Origin: QHXQ01 sp036389375
Lineage (GTDB): Bacteria; Acidobacteriota; Blastocatellia; Pyrinomonadales; Pyrinomonadaceae
Length of the DNA stretch: 22,642 nt
Assembly (NCBI GenBank): GCA_036389375.1
Contig: DASVQA010000154.1
Location: forward strand, 1-22,642
Direction: 5' to 3'
Shown here piece after piece: positions 1 through 8,609 of the stretch. The number at the start of each line of letters is the position of its first letter. Positions within the stretch are counted from its first letter, which is position 1. The translations under genes were made by a program, and so were the position numbers. The notes under the pieces are model-generated. The model had not been told where the DNA came from. It did not search any database and worked only from the letters and a program-made list of their open reading frames with translations.

Positions 1-1863
1 TTCGATCTGCGCGACGACCTTGTTCGTCTCCGCGAGCGACGTGCCCGGCTGCAAACGATAGTCGAGCACAAAGCCGCCCTCGTCCATGCCCGGCAGAAAG
101 CCCGTCTCGATGCGCGTGTAGATCAGGCCGCCGAGCAAGACCGCGATGAGCGTTGCGCCGAGCGCCGCGCGACGATGGGCGAAGACCCATGCGAGCGCCG
201 CCGTGTAGCTTCGTTCGACGCCGCCGAGCGCGCGCTGAATCCAGTGCGCGAGGCGTTGGCGGCTGTCCACTTCAACGAGCGCGCCGGCTTCGTCCTCCGG
301 CTCGACGCGGCTATCGTCGCGCCCGGTCAGAAGCGGCGCGGCGGCGTCGCCTTCGCGCAGGAATTTATCCGCGAGCAGCGGAATGAGCGTAAGCGCCAGC
401 ACGAGCGAGACGAGCACGGCGACGGTCAGCGCGACCGAGAGCGCCGCGAAGAACTGCCCCGTCACACCCTCCAAGAGTACAAGCGGCAGGAAGACGACGA
501 CCGTCGTGATGGTCGAACCGACAACGGCCGCGACAAGTTCGCCAACGCTGCCGTAGATGGCGTCGCGCCGATGCTCGACGCGGCGGCGGCGCAGGTGGCG
601 CTCGATGTTTTCGACCACGACCACCGCGTCGTCAATCACCAGCCCGATGGCGACTGCGATGCCGCCGAGGCTCATCAGGTTGAAGGTCTGCCCGAACAGG
701 CGCATGAAGAAGAAGGTGATGACGACCGTGAGCGGGATAGTCGTCGCCGCGATCAAAGTGATGCGGACGTGACCTAAGAAGGCGAGCAGCACGACGACGG
801 CGAGCAAGCCGCCGACGAGGATCGCGTCGCGCACGTTGGCGATGGACGAACTGACGAGCGCCGCCTGATTGTAGACACGCTCGACCTGCACACCGCGTGG
901 AAGTTGCGGGCGCAACTCGGCGAGCGCGGCGTCCACCTCGTCCGCGATCTCGACAGTGTTGCCGCCGATCTGGCGCGTGATGCTGATGAGCACGGCGGGC
1001 ACGCCGTCGCCCGTGAAGATGCTGGTGCGATCTTCCGCGCCGTAGCGCACGTCCGCCACGTCGCCCACGCGCACGGGCACGCGATCCGCGCCGTTATCTT
1101 CCGGTTTGTTGTCGGTTGCACTCGGCGTCGAAACGACGACGCGGCGCACGTCTGCGAGCGAGAGCGCCTCGCCCGTCGCCAGCACGTTGTACTGTTGATA
1201 GTCGCGGCTCACGCGCCCGACGGCCGCGACGGTACTGGTCTGCGCGACCGCGTCTTCGATCTGCGCGATGGTCAGATGATTGGCCGCCAACCGTTCGGGC
1301 GCGACGATGATCTCGATCTCGCGCACGTCGCCGCCCTCGACGCGCGCCTGCGCCACGCCGGGCAGACGCGCAAGGCGCGGGCGGATCGTGTAGGTCGCCA
1401 GATCGCGCAGGGCGGCGGGCGGTGCGCCCGTCACGTTGTAGCTGATGATGGGAAAGACCGAAGGCGTCAGCCGCTCGACAGCAACCGTCAGCCCGGCGGG
1501 GAGTTCCGGCTGCACTTCGCTGACCTTCGCCTGCGCGAGTTGCAGCGCGAGTTGCATGTCGGTGTCGGGCGCAAACTGGATGGAGATTTCGGCCGAGCCG
1601 CGCACGGCGCGCGAGGTGACGCGCGCAATCTGTACGCCCTGCAACTCGCTCACGGCGTTTTCCAGCGGGCGCACCACGCCCGTGATCATGTTGCGCGGCT
1701 CAAGCTGCGCGCCCTCCGCGACGATGACGATGCGCGGAAACTCGACCTCCGGGTAGATGCTCGACGGCAGTTGCGTCGCGCTATACAGACCGGCGACGCA
1801 CAGCAGCGCGACGACCAGATAGGTCGCCTTGTGATGGCGTTCCGAGAAGCGCGCGATGTTCAT
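1..1863 (-). CDS. RND efflux pump inner-membrane permease (partial, C-terminus off the window)
   Basis: Proton-driven RND transporter of the AcrB/HAE1-like class, expected to export hydrophobic or toxic compounds through the adaptor and TolC protein encoded just upstream. I translated the minus strand from the ATG at 1863; the frame stays open to base 1, giving 621 residues of an expected 1,020-1,050. It opens with MNIARFSERH, a first membrane helix at about 14-30 and the porter-domain motif 'SSIYPEVEFPRI'. A periplasmic region to about 340 is followed by clustered membrane helices. TM4 carries the paired aspartates D411-D412 in 'AIGLVIDDAVVVVENIERHL', the proton-relay signature of HAE1 pumps; metal-exporting HME pumps usually differ here. 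The start overlaps the adaptor stop by 4 nt (ATGA), so the genes are translationally coupled. Substrate cannot be read from the sequence. The second half, with the essential TM10 lysine, lies outside. Confidence 0.93.
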   Translation of the reverse strand, partial: MNIARFSERHHKATYLVVALLCVAGLYSATQLPSSIYPEVEFPRIVIVAEGAQLEPRNMITGVVRPLENAVSELQGVQIARVTSRAVRGSAEISIQFAPDTDMQLALQLAQAKVSEVQPELPAGLTVAVERLTPSVFPIISYNVTGAPPAALRDLATYTIRPRLARLPGVAQARVEGGDVREIEIIVAPERLAANHLTIAQIEDAVAQTSTVAAVGRVSRDYQQYNVLATGEALSLADVRRVVVSTPSATDNKPEDNGADRVPVRVGDVADVRYGAEDRTSIFTGDGVPAVLISITRQIGGNTVEIADEVDAALAELRPQLPRGVQVERVYNQAALVSSSIANVRDAILVGGLLAVVVLLAFLGHVRITLIAATTIPLTVVITFFFMRLFGQTFNLMSLGGIAVAIGLVIDDAVVVVENIERHLRRRRVEHRRDAIYGSVGELVAAVVGSTITTVVVFLPLVLLEGVTGQFFAALSVALTVAVLVSLVLALTLIPLLADKFLREGDAAAPLLTGRDDSRVEPEDEAGALVEVDSRQRLAHWIQRALGGVERSYTAALAWVFAHRRAALGATLIAVLLGGLIYTRIETGFLPGMDEGGFVLDYRLQPGTSLAETNKVVAQIE

Positions 1864-3350
1864 TTCTCTGCGCCCTCACGGGCCGGTTTGCCGGGTGCAG
1901 CGGTGTCCGTCGCCGCGCCGGCCTTGCTGTCTTTGCCCTCGTCCGCTTCGGGCGCAGGCACGATCTTGATCTGCGCGCCATCGCTCAAACCGAACGCGCC
2001 GGTCGTGACGATCTGCTCACCGTCCTTCAACCCGGCGGCGATCTCTGCGCGCCCCGCGTCGCGTATGCCGACCGTAACTTTACGCTTCTCGACCTTCTCT
2101 TCGTGCGCCACGAACAGAAACGTCTCGTCGCCTTCGACGACGAGCGCGGCTTCGGGCACGACGAGCGCATCGTGATGAATCTCGACGGCGATGCGCGCGT
2201 TGGCGTACAGCCCCGCCTTCAATTCGCCCTGCGGATTCGCCAGCCGCACGCGCACCGCGACCGTGTTGGTCTGCGGCTCGACGGCCGGCGCAACCTGCAC
2301 GACGCCGCCGGAAAATTCCTTGTCGGGAAACGGCTCGACGCGCACCGAAGCTAAGTCGCCGGTCTTGATGCGGCCCAGATATTCGGCGGGTAGGTTGGCG
2401 ACGAGATCGAGCGTCGCCGTGTCAATCACTTCAAAGGCGGGCGTGGCGGGATCGACCGTCTCGCCATCGTTGATCGCGCGCTTCGTGACCGTGCCGCTAA
2501 TGGGCGCGCGGATGGCCGCACGCGCAAGCTCGGCCTGCGCGACGGCGAGCGCCGCCTGCGCCGCCGCAACGCCGCCGACGGAGACGGTTGCCTGCGTGCG
2601 CGCCTCGCCTACACCGCGCGCCGCGTTGACGCGCGCCGCCGCAAGCGCCGATTCCGCCTGACTCACGCTCGCGTTCGTGACCGCAACCTGCGTCTGCGCG
2701 TCCTCGACATCTTTGCGCGCGACGATGCCGCGTGCGAATAGCGTCTGCTGGCGCGTGAGCGTGCTCTGTGCTTGCAGGAGGTTCGCGCGGGCCTGCGCGA
2801 GCGCCGCTTCGGCCTGTCTGATCTGATCGGCAGCGATGGTCTGACTCTGCGCGCCCGCTGCGCCCTGCGCCTGCACGGCCGTTGCGCGCGCCTGTTGGAC
2901 GGCCGCGGCCGCCTGCCGGACTTGCGCCGCTAAGACGCTGCGATCAAGTTCGGCGAGCGTCTGCCCGGTGCTGACGTGCTCGCCCACCTGCACGAGCACG
3001 CGCGCGACGCGCCCGGCCGTCGCCGCGCTGAAACTCGCTTCGCGACCGGGCAGCGCATTGAGCGTGCCGCCCGCTTCGACGTACTCGCGCACCTCGGCGC
3101 GCGTCGGCGGCGCAATTTCGACCTCGACTACCGGCTCGACCTCTTGTTCCGTCGGCCCGCGTCCGCGCACGAGCCACACGACGAGCACGAGCAGCACGAG
3201 CAGGCTGGCTAAGACTACGACCGGCACGGGCGCGAGCCAGCGTGGGCGTGCGCGCACAGTCCGCACGCCGCGCACATGCTCGACGACAATCTGCTGGCCG
3301 GTCTGTGCGCCGCCCTGTTTATCGGCGGGCGCGCGTTCGTCGTTCGTCAC
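1860..3350 (-). CDS. RND efflux periplasmic adaptor (HlyD/MFP family)
   Basis: Membrane-fusion protein that bridges the inner-membrane RND permease and the outer-membrane channel. It is 496 residues, longer than the usual 370-420. The N-terminus is a charged cytoplasmic tail and one membrane anchor at about 40-62, instead of a lipoprotein signal. The first lipoyl half is near 105-130 ('GRVARVLVQVGEHVSTGQTLAELD'-like, with the typical V-x-x-G-x-x-V). An Ala/Gln-rich alpha-helical hairpin covers about 130-280, and the second lipoyl half follows ('IRAPISGTVTKRAINDGETV'). The beta-barrel and membrane-proximal domains come after ('ALVVPEAALVVEGDETFLFV'). A low-complexity Ala/Lys/Glu tail ends the protein. 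The start is GTG at 3350, overlapping the TolC-type gene's TGA as GTGA; the stop overlaps the permease ATG. Order and overlaps show one operon. Confidence 0.93.
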   Translation of the reverse strand: MTNDERAPADKQGGAQTGQQIVVEHVRGVRTVRARPRWLAPVPVVVLASLLVLLVLVVWLVRGRGPTEQEVEPVVEVEIAPPTRAEVREYVEAGGTLNALPGREASFSAATAGRVARVLVQVGEHVSTGQTLAELDRSVLAAQVRQAAAAVQQARATAVQAQGAAGAQSQTIAADQIRQAEAALAQARANLLQAQSTLTRQQTLFARGIVARKDVEDAQTQVAVTNASVSQAESALAAARVNAARGVGEARTQATVSVGGVAAAQAALAVAQAELARAAIRAPISGTVTKRAINDGETVDPATPAFEVIDTATLDLVANLPAEYLGRIKTGDLASVRVEPFPDKEFSGGVVQVAPAVEPQTNTVAVRVRLANPQGELKAGLYANARIAVEIHHDALVVPEAALVVEGDETFLFVAHEEKVEKRKVTVGIRDAGRAEIAAGLKDGEQIVTTGAFGLSDGAQIKIVPAPEADEGKDSKAGAATDTAAPGKPAREGAEK

Positions 3351-4696
3351 AGATTCACCCCTGCCGCCTGTTCCAGATCAGCGAGCGCCGACTGGTAATC
3401 GAAAAGCGCCTGCAAGTAGCCTTGCCGCACCTCGCGCGCGTTGCGCGCGGCATCAATGACGGAGAGCAGGCTCGTCTGCCCCGCGCCATAAGATTCATTC
3501 GCCAACTGGCGCACGCGTTCGGCGTCGGGCAGAAGTTTTGTCTCGTAGAACGTAACCTGCGCGCGCGCGGCGGCGAGCCGGAGCGCGGCTTGACCGATCT
3601 CGGCCGCGATGCGCTGGCGCACAGCCGTCTGCTCGGCGCGCAATTGGGCGACGAGGGCGCGGCTGCGCGCCACCTCGCCGCGCCCGCGATTAAAGAGCGG
3701 CAGCGGCACGGTGACTTGCAGCTTGAAACCGTAGCTGTTCGGCAGCGCCGGATCGATGCTCTCGATGCCGGGTTCGAGTAAGAGATCGGGCACACGCTCT
3801 GCCCGCGCCAGACGCAGCCGGCTCTCTTCGGTGGCGATCTGTTGTTCGGCCGTGCGTAGTTCGACGTTCTGCGCGAGCGCGCGCCCGATCAGTTCATCGG
3901 TGGCGACGGCGGCAGTCGTCGCGCCAAAGAGCGAGTCGCGCAGGTCGAGCGGTGCATCGGGCGGACGGTTGAGCAGTTGATTGAGGCTGGCGCGGGCGAC
4001 GAGTTCGCCGCTCGCCAGCCGGGCGAGATCGTTGGCGGCGCGGTCAACGGCCAAATTCGCCTGCAAGACCTCGAACTGTGCGATGTCGCCAGCGGCGAAG
4101 CGCGTGCGCGCCAGATCGGCCAAGGCCTGCGCCTGTTCGATGGCCTGTTGGCCCGTGTCGCGTATGTTGCGCGCGAGCGCGAGATTGAAGTAGGCGGCGC
4201 GCACATCGCGGCGGAGCGTGCGCAGGGCGGCGTCAACGTCGAGTTCGGTCAGGCGCAGTTCGTTGCGCGCGACTTCGATGCGGCGCGCGCGTTTGCCGCC
4301 GAGTTCGAGCGGTTGCGAGACGGAATAGTTCAGGCGTGGCTCGGAGCGCGTGTAGCCGGTGATCAGTTCAGGGTTCGGGCGCTGGCGGGCGATCTGTATC
4401 CCGGCTTCCGCCACCGCGCGCCGCTGGCGCACGGCGTTGACTTGCAGATTGTCGCGCGCCGCCAGTTCGTAGATTTGCTCGAACGAGAGACCGTCTGCGT
4501 TCGGCGTAGAGGGCGCTGCGCCGCTCGTCGTCTGCGCGCAGACGGGTGCGGCGAGCGACGACAAGACGCACGCGAGCGTGCCGAGCAAGAGGCAGGCTCG
4601 CAGGCCGGGCAAAAGATAAACTCGCAGGCCGAGCGATAGGCCAGCGCGTCTGCTGAGCAGTCGTGTGCCGGCCTTCGTTTTAGCTAAGCCCCACAT
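3347..4696 (-). CDS. TolC-family outer-membrane efflux channel
   Basis: Outer-membrane factor of the tripartite pump, first gene of the operon. The chosen ATG at 4696 gives about 449 residues. A long basic n-region is followed by a hydrophobic stretch and a signal-peptidase-like site ending 'APVCAQ'. The mature part starts with 'LSFEQIYELAARDNLQVNAVRQRR', the first TolC repeat. It has the long Ala/Arg/Leu-rich helices of the OEP fold in two halves, the second near 'ELIGRALAQNVELRTAEQQIATEESRL'. Motifs such as 'QVTVPLPLFNRGRGEVARS' are typical of the CusC/CzcC-like branch. A TTG start at 4756 would add 20 residues and has AAGGG a few bases upstream, so it cannot be excluded. The stop overlaps the adaptor's GTG by 4 nt. 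Confidence 0.92.
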   Translation of the reverse strand: MWGLAKTKAGTRLLSRRAGLSLGLRVYLLPGLRACLLLGTLACVLSSLAAPVCAQTTSGAAPSTPNADGLSFEQIYELAARDNLQVNAVRQRRAVAEAGIQIARQRPNPELITGYTRSEPRLNYSVSQPLELGGKRARRIEVARNELRLTELDVDAALRTLRRDVRAAYFNLALARNIRDTGQQAIEQAQALADLARTRFAAGDIAQFEVLQANLAVDRAANDLARLASGELVARASLNQLLNRPPDAPLDLRDSLFGATTAAVATDELIGRALAQNVELRTAEQQIATEESRLRLARAERVPDLLLEPGIESIDPALPNSYGFKLQVTVPLPLFNRGRGEVARSRALVAQLRAEQTAVRQRIAAEIGQAALRLAAARAQVTFYETKLLPDAERVRQLANESYGAGQTSLLSVIDAARNAREVRQGYLQALFDYQSALADLEQAAGVNL

Positions 4697-4767
4697 AGTT
4701 TCATCTTGGCCGGCGCGAGTAAGCCTTCGGGCCGCGCAAACGGCGGGTTCTATCAACTCTGCCCTTG

Positions 4768-4797
4768 TCGAAAAATTTAACGCCCGGAGGAGGGCGT
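4768..4797 (-). terminator. Intrinsic terminator after the winged-helix/propeller gene
   Basis: On the minus strand a 6-bp GC stem (ACGCCC/GGGCGT, 4797-4792 with 4785-4780, 6-nt loop) is followed at once by TAAATTTTT (4779-4768 region). This is a textbook rho-independent terminator shape, placed 48 nt past the stop at 4845. It lies directly in front of the efflux operon. Confidence 0.65.
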
Positions 4798-4801
4798 CAT
4801 T

Positions 4802-4829
4802 ATCTTACGGCGCGCACGCGACTGGCAAA
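4802..4829 (-). promoter_or_regulatory. Candidate sigma70-type promoter for the efflux operon
   Basis: On the minus strand TTTGCC (4829-4824) and TAAGAT (4807-4802) are 16 nt apart, giving a predicted start near 4795, inside the terminator stem. The boxes are partial matches to consensus. The placement is right for an operon whose first gene begins at 4756 or 4696. It is motif evidence only. Confidence 0.3.
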
Positions 4830-4844
4830 GCGAACCGGCAGGCT

Positions 4845-7097
4845 TTAGCGGAAATCTTTGATGAGCACGACGCCGCTCGTTTCGATGCCGCGCGCACAGG
4901 CGAGGCGGCCGTCGCGCGCCCAATCATAGGCAACGACGCCTTCGGTTTTGAAGTCGGTCACCTGGCGCGGCGCGCTGCCGTCGACGGGTTGCGCCCAGAC
5001 GTTTGAGACGCCGCCGCGATTGTCGAGAAAGTGGATGGCGCGCCCGTCGGGCGACCAGACGGTGTTGGCGCGAAACGTCGGCGGCAACTCGAACAGCTTG
5101 AGCGGCGCACCGCCGTCCATAGAAAAAATGGCGAGCTGCGAGCGCACGTGTTCGTCCGGCTGATAGATGCAGGTGAAGGTCTTGCCGTCCGGCGCGGGGA
5201 AGGGCCACGAAGAGTTTTTGTCCGTCAGGCGCACGGGCTGCCCGCCGTCAATCGGCACTTTCCAGATGTAGTTCGGCTGCGCGTAACCGACCGAAGCATA
5301 GACGACCCAGCGCCCATCGGCCGTGACGTGCGCGAAGTTCTCGTAATCGCCGAAGGTGAGTTGCACGGGGTTGCTGCCGTCGGCGTTCATGCGCCAGACG
5401 TGGAACGCGCCGCCCGCGCGGTTTGAGACAAAGACGATGTAGCGACCGTCGGGGGAGACGGAAGGGCCGTAGTTTGAGCGCGCATCTATGGTCAACTGCT
5501 GCGCGCCGCTCCCGTCTGCGTTCATGCGCCAGATGTCCCACGCGCCGCTCGCAATCGAGGCATAGACGAGCCGCCCGTCCGGCGTCCACGACAGACCGTA
5601 AGCGCCGTCGTATTTGCCGGGCCCCTGCGTGATCTGCGTGGCGCGCGCTTCATCGCCTGCGGGTGCGATCCAGATGTTGGACACGACATCGGTCTGCAAC
5701 GTCAGGAGCGTCGTCGCGTCCGCCGTCAGCCCGACGCCTTCGTAGCTGTTCAGATCGTTTGTGATGCGCCGGGCCGCGCCGTCGGGGTAAGAGAGTTGCC
5801 AGAGTTGCATCGGGCTTAACTCCTGCTCGGCGAGGATGGCGACCAGCCCGCTCCCGTCCGGCAGCCACGCAAGCTCACCGAAACCGTACCAACGCTGCGC
5901 GGTCAAAGGCTGCTCCGCGCCGTCGCGCACGCGCAGCGTGGTGATGGTTGCGTAGCCGGGACTCGGGTCGTAGCTGCCGGTCGGGCAGGCTATGGTCTCG
6001 CCGTCGGGCGACCATGCGGGCGGGCCTAAGTAAGCGGGCGCGGCGCGGCGCGCGAGCACACGTTCGCCGCCGCCTTCCACATCGGTGATCACGAGCAACC
6101 GCTCCGGCTTGTCCGGCGCGCTGCCGGAGCGCAGGAAAGCGATGTGGCGACCGTCGGGCGCGAAGGATGGTCTGCTGGAAAGGCCGGTGCTGATCTGCTT
6201 CGTCATGCCGCCGAACGCGGGCTGGCGAAAGAGCGTGGCGTCGCCGTGCTCTTTGGTCAGCGCGACGTAGTAGAGGAAGACGCCGTCGCGCGAGAAGTTG
6301 ACGCCGACGGGCGTGAAGTCGCCGGGCGCGACGACCTGTTGGGGCCGGCTGGTGGTCGTCGTCTGCCTGATCCAGATGCTGCGCTGCCCCGCCGCTTCGG
6401 TGATGTAGGCGACGTACTTGCCGTCGGGCGAGAGATCGGCCGCGCCGACCTTGCCGTTGATCGGCAGGCGCGTCAGCTTCATCGCCTGCGCGGGCGCGGG
6501 CAGGCGCGCGGGCGTCTGCGCCTGTCGCTGGACGGAGAACTTGAAGATCGCAAAGACCGTGAGCGCCAGCACGCCGACGAGCGCCGCGCCAATGAGGAAT
6601 GCCGCGCGCCTGCGTTCAGCGGGCGCGGCCGGCTGCGCTGCGCTCTGTGCGCTCGGCGGTTCGTCAGCCAGTCCGTGCTGAATGTGCAGCACCGCGAGCG
6701 GCGCGGCGGGCGCGGTCGGCTCTGGTGCGGTTTGCGTGTGCGCGGCTTGGTCGGCGTAAGGTAACTCGCGCAAGGGGGCGATGAAGCGGTAGCCGCGCCG
6801 GGGGATCGTCTCGATGTATTTCAGCCCGTCGCCCTGCCCGTTGCCGAGCGCCTTGCGGAGCGTGAAGATGTTCTGCGCGAGCGTTGCCTCTTCAACGAAC
6901 GTGTCAGGCCAAATCTCCTTCAACAGTTCGTCCTTCTCCATCACGTGCCCACTGTGGCGGACGAGCGCAATCAACGTATCGAGGGCTTTGGGCGTTAGCG
7001 GCACGAGTGTCCCGGCGCGCGTCAGCACACGCTCGCCCGTGTCGAGCCGGTACGGCCCGAACTCGAATAATTGGTTGACCTGACTGTTGATAGCCAC
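4845..7097 (-). CDS. Membrane-bound winged-helix regulator with TolB-like beta-propeller
   Basis: One-component transmembrane transcription regulator of ToxR/CadC layout, 750 residues. Residues about 10-108 are an OmpR/PhoB-type winged helix ('FEFGPYRLDTGERVL', 'LTPKALDTLIALV', 'LRKALG', ending 'YIETIPRRGYRF'). A Pro/Ala linker follows, then one membrane helix at about 162-188 after an Arg cluster (positive-inside, so the DNA-binding part is cytoplasmic). The remaining 560 residues hold about ten PD40/TolB-type blades with the 'SPDGRYIVFV' signature, probably a periplasmic propeller that senses a protein or ligand. The start is GTG at 7097; the Shine-Dalgarno is weak. This fusion is abundant in Acidobacteriota. 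It sits upstream of and on the same strand as the efflux operon, separated by a terminator, and divergent from the secreted protein at 7281. Either could be a target (inference). The ligand is unknown. Confidence 0.9.
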   Translation of the reverse strand: MAINSQVNQLFEFGPYRLDTGERVLTRAGTLVPLTPKALDTLIALVRHSGHVMEKDELLKEIWPDTFVEEATLAQNIFTLRKALGNGQGDGLKYIETIPRRGYRFIAPLRELPYADQAAHTQTAPEPTAPAAPLAVLHIQHGLADEPPSAQSAAQPAAPAERRRAAFLIGAALVGVLALTVFAIFKFSVQRQAQTPARLPAPAQAMKLTRLPINGKVGAADLSPDGKYVAYITEAAGQRSIWIRQTTTTSRPQQVVAPGDFTPVGVNFSRDGVFLYYVALTKEHGDATLFRQPAFGGMTKQISTGLSSRPSFAPDGRHIAFLRSGSAPDKPERLLVITDVEGGGERVLARRAAPAYLGPPAWSPDGETIACPTGSYDPSPGYATITTLRVRDGAEQPLTAQRWYGFGELAWLPDGSGLVAILAEQELSPMQLWQLSYPDGAARRITNDLNSYEGVGLTADATTLLTLQTDVVSNIWIAPAGDEARATQITQGPGKYDGAYGLSWTPDGRLVYASIASGAWDIWRMNADGSGAQQLTIDARSNYGPSVSPDGRYIVFVSNRAGGAFHVWRMNADGSNPVQLTFGDYENFAHVTADGRWVVYASVGYAQPNYIWKVPIDGGQPVRLTDKNSSWPFPAPDGKTFTCIYQPDEHVRSQLAIFSMDGGAPLKLFELPPTFRANTVWSPDGRAIHFLDNRGGVSNVWAQPVDGSAPRQVTDFKTEGVVAYDWARDGRLACARGIETSGVVLIKDFR

Positions 7098-7123
7098 GCT
7101 TTGATAACTCTTTCAAAACTCTT
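7095..7123. promoter_or_regulatory. Direct repeats with 11-bp period, possible winged-helix regulator site
   Basis: AACTCTT occurs perfectly at 7106-7112 and 7117-7123, and a 5/7 match (CACGCTT) lies at 7095-7101 overlapping the GTG start. The 11-bp spacing is that of the tandem half-sites bound by OmpR/PhoB-type winged helices, and the gene beginning here encodes such a domain. Autoregulation is an inference. Confidence 0.35.
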
Positions 7124-7229
7124 GCAGCGCAATTTGTCCGTTTCTTAAACGTATTCTAAAGACCTTTGTTCCGGGTGCGGCGTATGGTCAGGCGCACGGC
7201 GGGAATTATGTTGCCGACGCAACACGCGG

Positions 7230-7256
7230 TTGTCCCGGCGCGGCTGAAATTATAAC
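7230..7256 (+). promoter_or_regulatory. Candidate promoter of the small secreted protein gene
   Basis: TTGTCC (7230-7235) and TATAAC (7251-7256) with a 15-nt spacer, slightly short. The predicted start near 7263 would give a leader of about 18 nt containing the Shine-Dalgarno AAGGAG at 7268-7273. Confidence 0.4.
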
Positions 7257-7280
7257 GCGACTGACCGAAGGAGATTAGAG

Positions 7281-7739
7281 ATGAAAAGACATTTACGCAA
7301 TGCATTCATGTTGCTCGGCATTACCCTCGCCGCCACCTGCGCGGCGCACGCGCAGACGCCAGCGCGCATCGTCGTCAACGTGCCGTTCGATTTCGTCGTC
7401 GGCCAGCAGACGCTGCCGGCGGGCACGTACAACGTCAAACAGATGACGGGCAACAACGACAAGCTGTTACTGTTGCAGAGCGCGGACGGGCACAAGGCGC
7501 AACTCGTTTTGACCAGCCCGGTCGAGACCGGCGCGAGCGTCGAAGCGGCGCAGCTAGATTTCCACCGCTACGGTCACATGAATTTCCTCTTCCGCGTCTG
7601 GACGCCGGGCGCGCAGACCGGGCGCGAACTACGCCGCTCGCCGCACGAGCGCACAGTGAGCCGCGAGTTTGCGCGCGGCGCGACGACAGCCGACCGGGCG
7701 CAGCCGCAGACCGTCTCCGTCAACGGGCGGCTCAACTAA
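7281..7739 (+). CDS. Small secreted protein of unknown function (VPFDFxVGxxTLPAGTY type)
   Basis: A 152-residue protein with a clear signal peptide (KRH n-region, hydrophobic core 'MLLGITLAATCAAHA', cleavage before QTPA). The mature part begins 'RIVVNVPFDFVVGQQTLPAGTYNV' (residues ~30-53), a short beta-rich pattern I recognise from many small exported Acidobacteriota proteins of unknown role. It continues with alternating beta-like segments to about residue 115, and the tail is Arg/Ala-rich and probably disordered. AAGGAG lies 7 nt before the ATG, a good Shine-Dalgarno that fixes the start. It is divergent from the membrane regulator, so regulation by it is possible. I can assign no biochemical function. 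Confidence 0.85.
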   Translation: MKRHLRNAFMLLGITLAATCAAHAQTPARIVVNVPFDFVVGQQTLPAGTYNVKQMTGNNDKLLLLQSADGHKAQLVLTSPVETGASVEAAQLDFHRYGHMNFLFRVWTPGAQTGRELRRSPHERTVSREFARGATTADRAQPQTVSVNGRLN

Positions 7740-7817
7740 GTCGGGCGCGGGGCGCGGTCAAAGTCTTAGCTGGGCCTCGGTCGCGTCCGCAACCGGCTGG
7801 AAGGGGCGCGCACGCAA

Positions 7818-7845
7818 CGCGAGCGAGATTAACTCTTGGCTCGCG
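7818..7845. terminator. Hairpin between convergent genes
   Basis: CGCGAGC (7818-7824) pairs perfectly with GCTCGCG (7839-7845) across a 14-nt loop. It lies between the ends of the secreted-protein gene (+) and the response-regulator gene (-). There is no T-tract, so it is only a weak bidirectional terminator candidate. I see nothing else in 7740-7900. Confidence 0.3.
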
Positions 7846-7900
7846 GCGCGCGCGCCCTGTTTCGCTGGTTGGGTTGGGCAGCACAGGCGCGGGCCGCGCG

Positions 7901-8443
7901 TTACGGCAGCAGGCGACCCAAGAGGTCTATGAGCCAGTCGAAGTCAATGGGTTTGGTGAGGTAGGCGTCGCAGCCGGCGGCGAGCGCGTTGGCGCGATAC
8001 TCGGTTTCGTGGTGCGCGGTAAGGGCAACGATAAGCAGGTCGCGCGCTTGCTCCTGACTGCGTATGCGGCGCGTGGCCTCTATGCCGTCCACTTCGGGCA
8101 GACCGATGTCCATCAGGATGATGTCGGGTCGCTCGCGCGTGGCGACGGCGACGCCCTCCGCGCCGTTCGTCGCTTCAAGCACGCGGAAGCCGCGCCGCTC
8201 CAACTCCAAACGCATCAGGTAGCGCGTGTCCTCGAAATCCTCGACCACCAAGACTGTCAGCGAGGTTAAATCCCGGCCGTCTGCTTCCGTGTGTGCGATG
8301 ATCTCCTCCCAAACTGCTAACGCGCGGCGAGCCACGTAGGCGTGACGGGCAAAGGTTGCCAGAGACACGCGCGAGTTGTGTGTTGAGCGTGTGTAGTTTT
8401 CACTATTTCGCGGCTCGCGGTCAACCATTAAAACACAGAACAT
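7901..8443 (-). CDS. Single-domain response regulator (CheY-like receiver)
   Basis: Phospho-receiver of a two-component system without an output domain, 180 residues. The receiver occupies about 62-180: acidic pair E68-D69 in 'VLVVEDFED', phospho-acceptor D112 in 'IILMDIGLPEVDG', switch T142 in 'VALTAH' and invariant K164 in 'YLTKPID'. All catalytic positions are present, so it should be phosphorylated. It probably acts by docking to a partner protein or as a phosphorelay intermediate. The first 60 residues are not part of the fold and contain little recognisable structure. The true start could be the ATG at 8443, the ATG at 8428 or further in; none has a convincing Shine-Dalgarno. No histidine kinase is nearby, so it is an orphan. 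Confidence 0.88.
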   Translation of the reverse strand: MFCVLMVDREPRNSENYTRSTHNSRVSLATFARHAYVARRALAVWEEIIAHTEADGRDLTSLTVLVVEDFEDTRYLMRLELERRGFRVLEATNGAEGVAVATRERPDIILMDIGLPEVDGIEATRRIRSQEQARDLLIVALTAHHETEYRANALAAGCDAYLTKPIDFDWLIDLLGRLLP

Positions 8444-8609
8444 CGCGCCCGCGCCGTCCGGTCAACAAAAGCCGCCGCTAAAAATCTCTGCAAGACCCGC
8501 CCGCCCCTCGCGTTCAAGCAACAGGTCAGTGCTACAGGCGACCGAGGCCCGAACAGTCCGGGCGCTGCCGACCGCCGACAGTCCACTTCTAAGGAGAGTT
8601 TAATTCGTC

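Noticed and set aside
904..2175. Long plus-strand frame opposite the RND permease and adaptor
   Set aside because: The minus-strand frames carry clear RND and HlyD motifs; the plus frame is Arg/His/Asp-rich with no motif, as expected opposite GC-rich genes.
8294..8312. Internal GGGAGGAG on the minus strand as the Shine-Dalgarno of a shorter response regulator
   Set aside because: No ATG, GTG or TTG follows at usable distance in the receiver frame.
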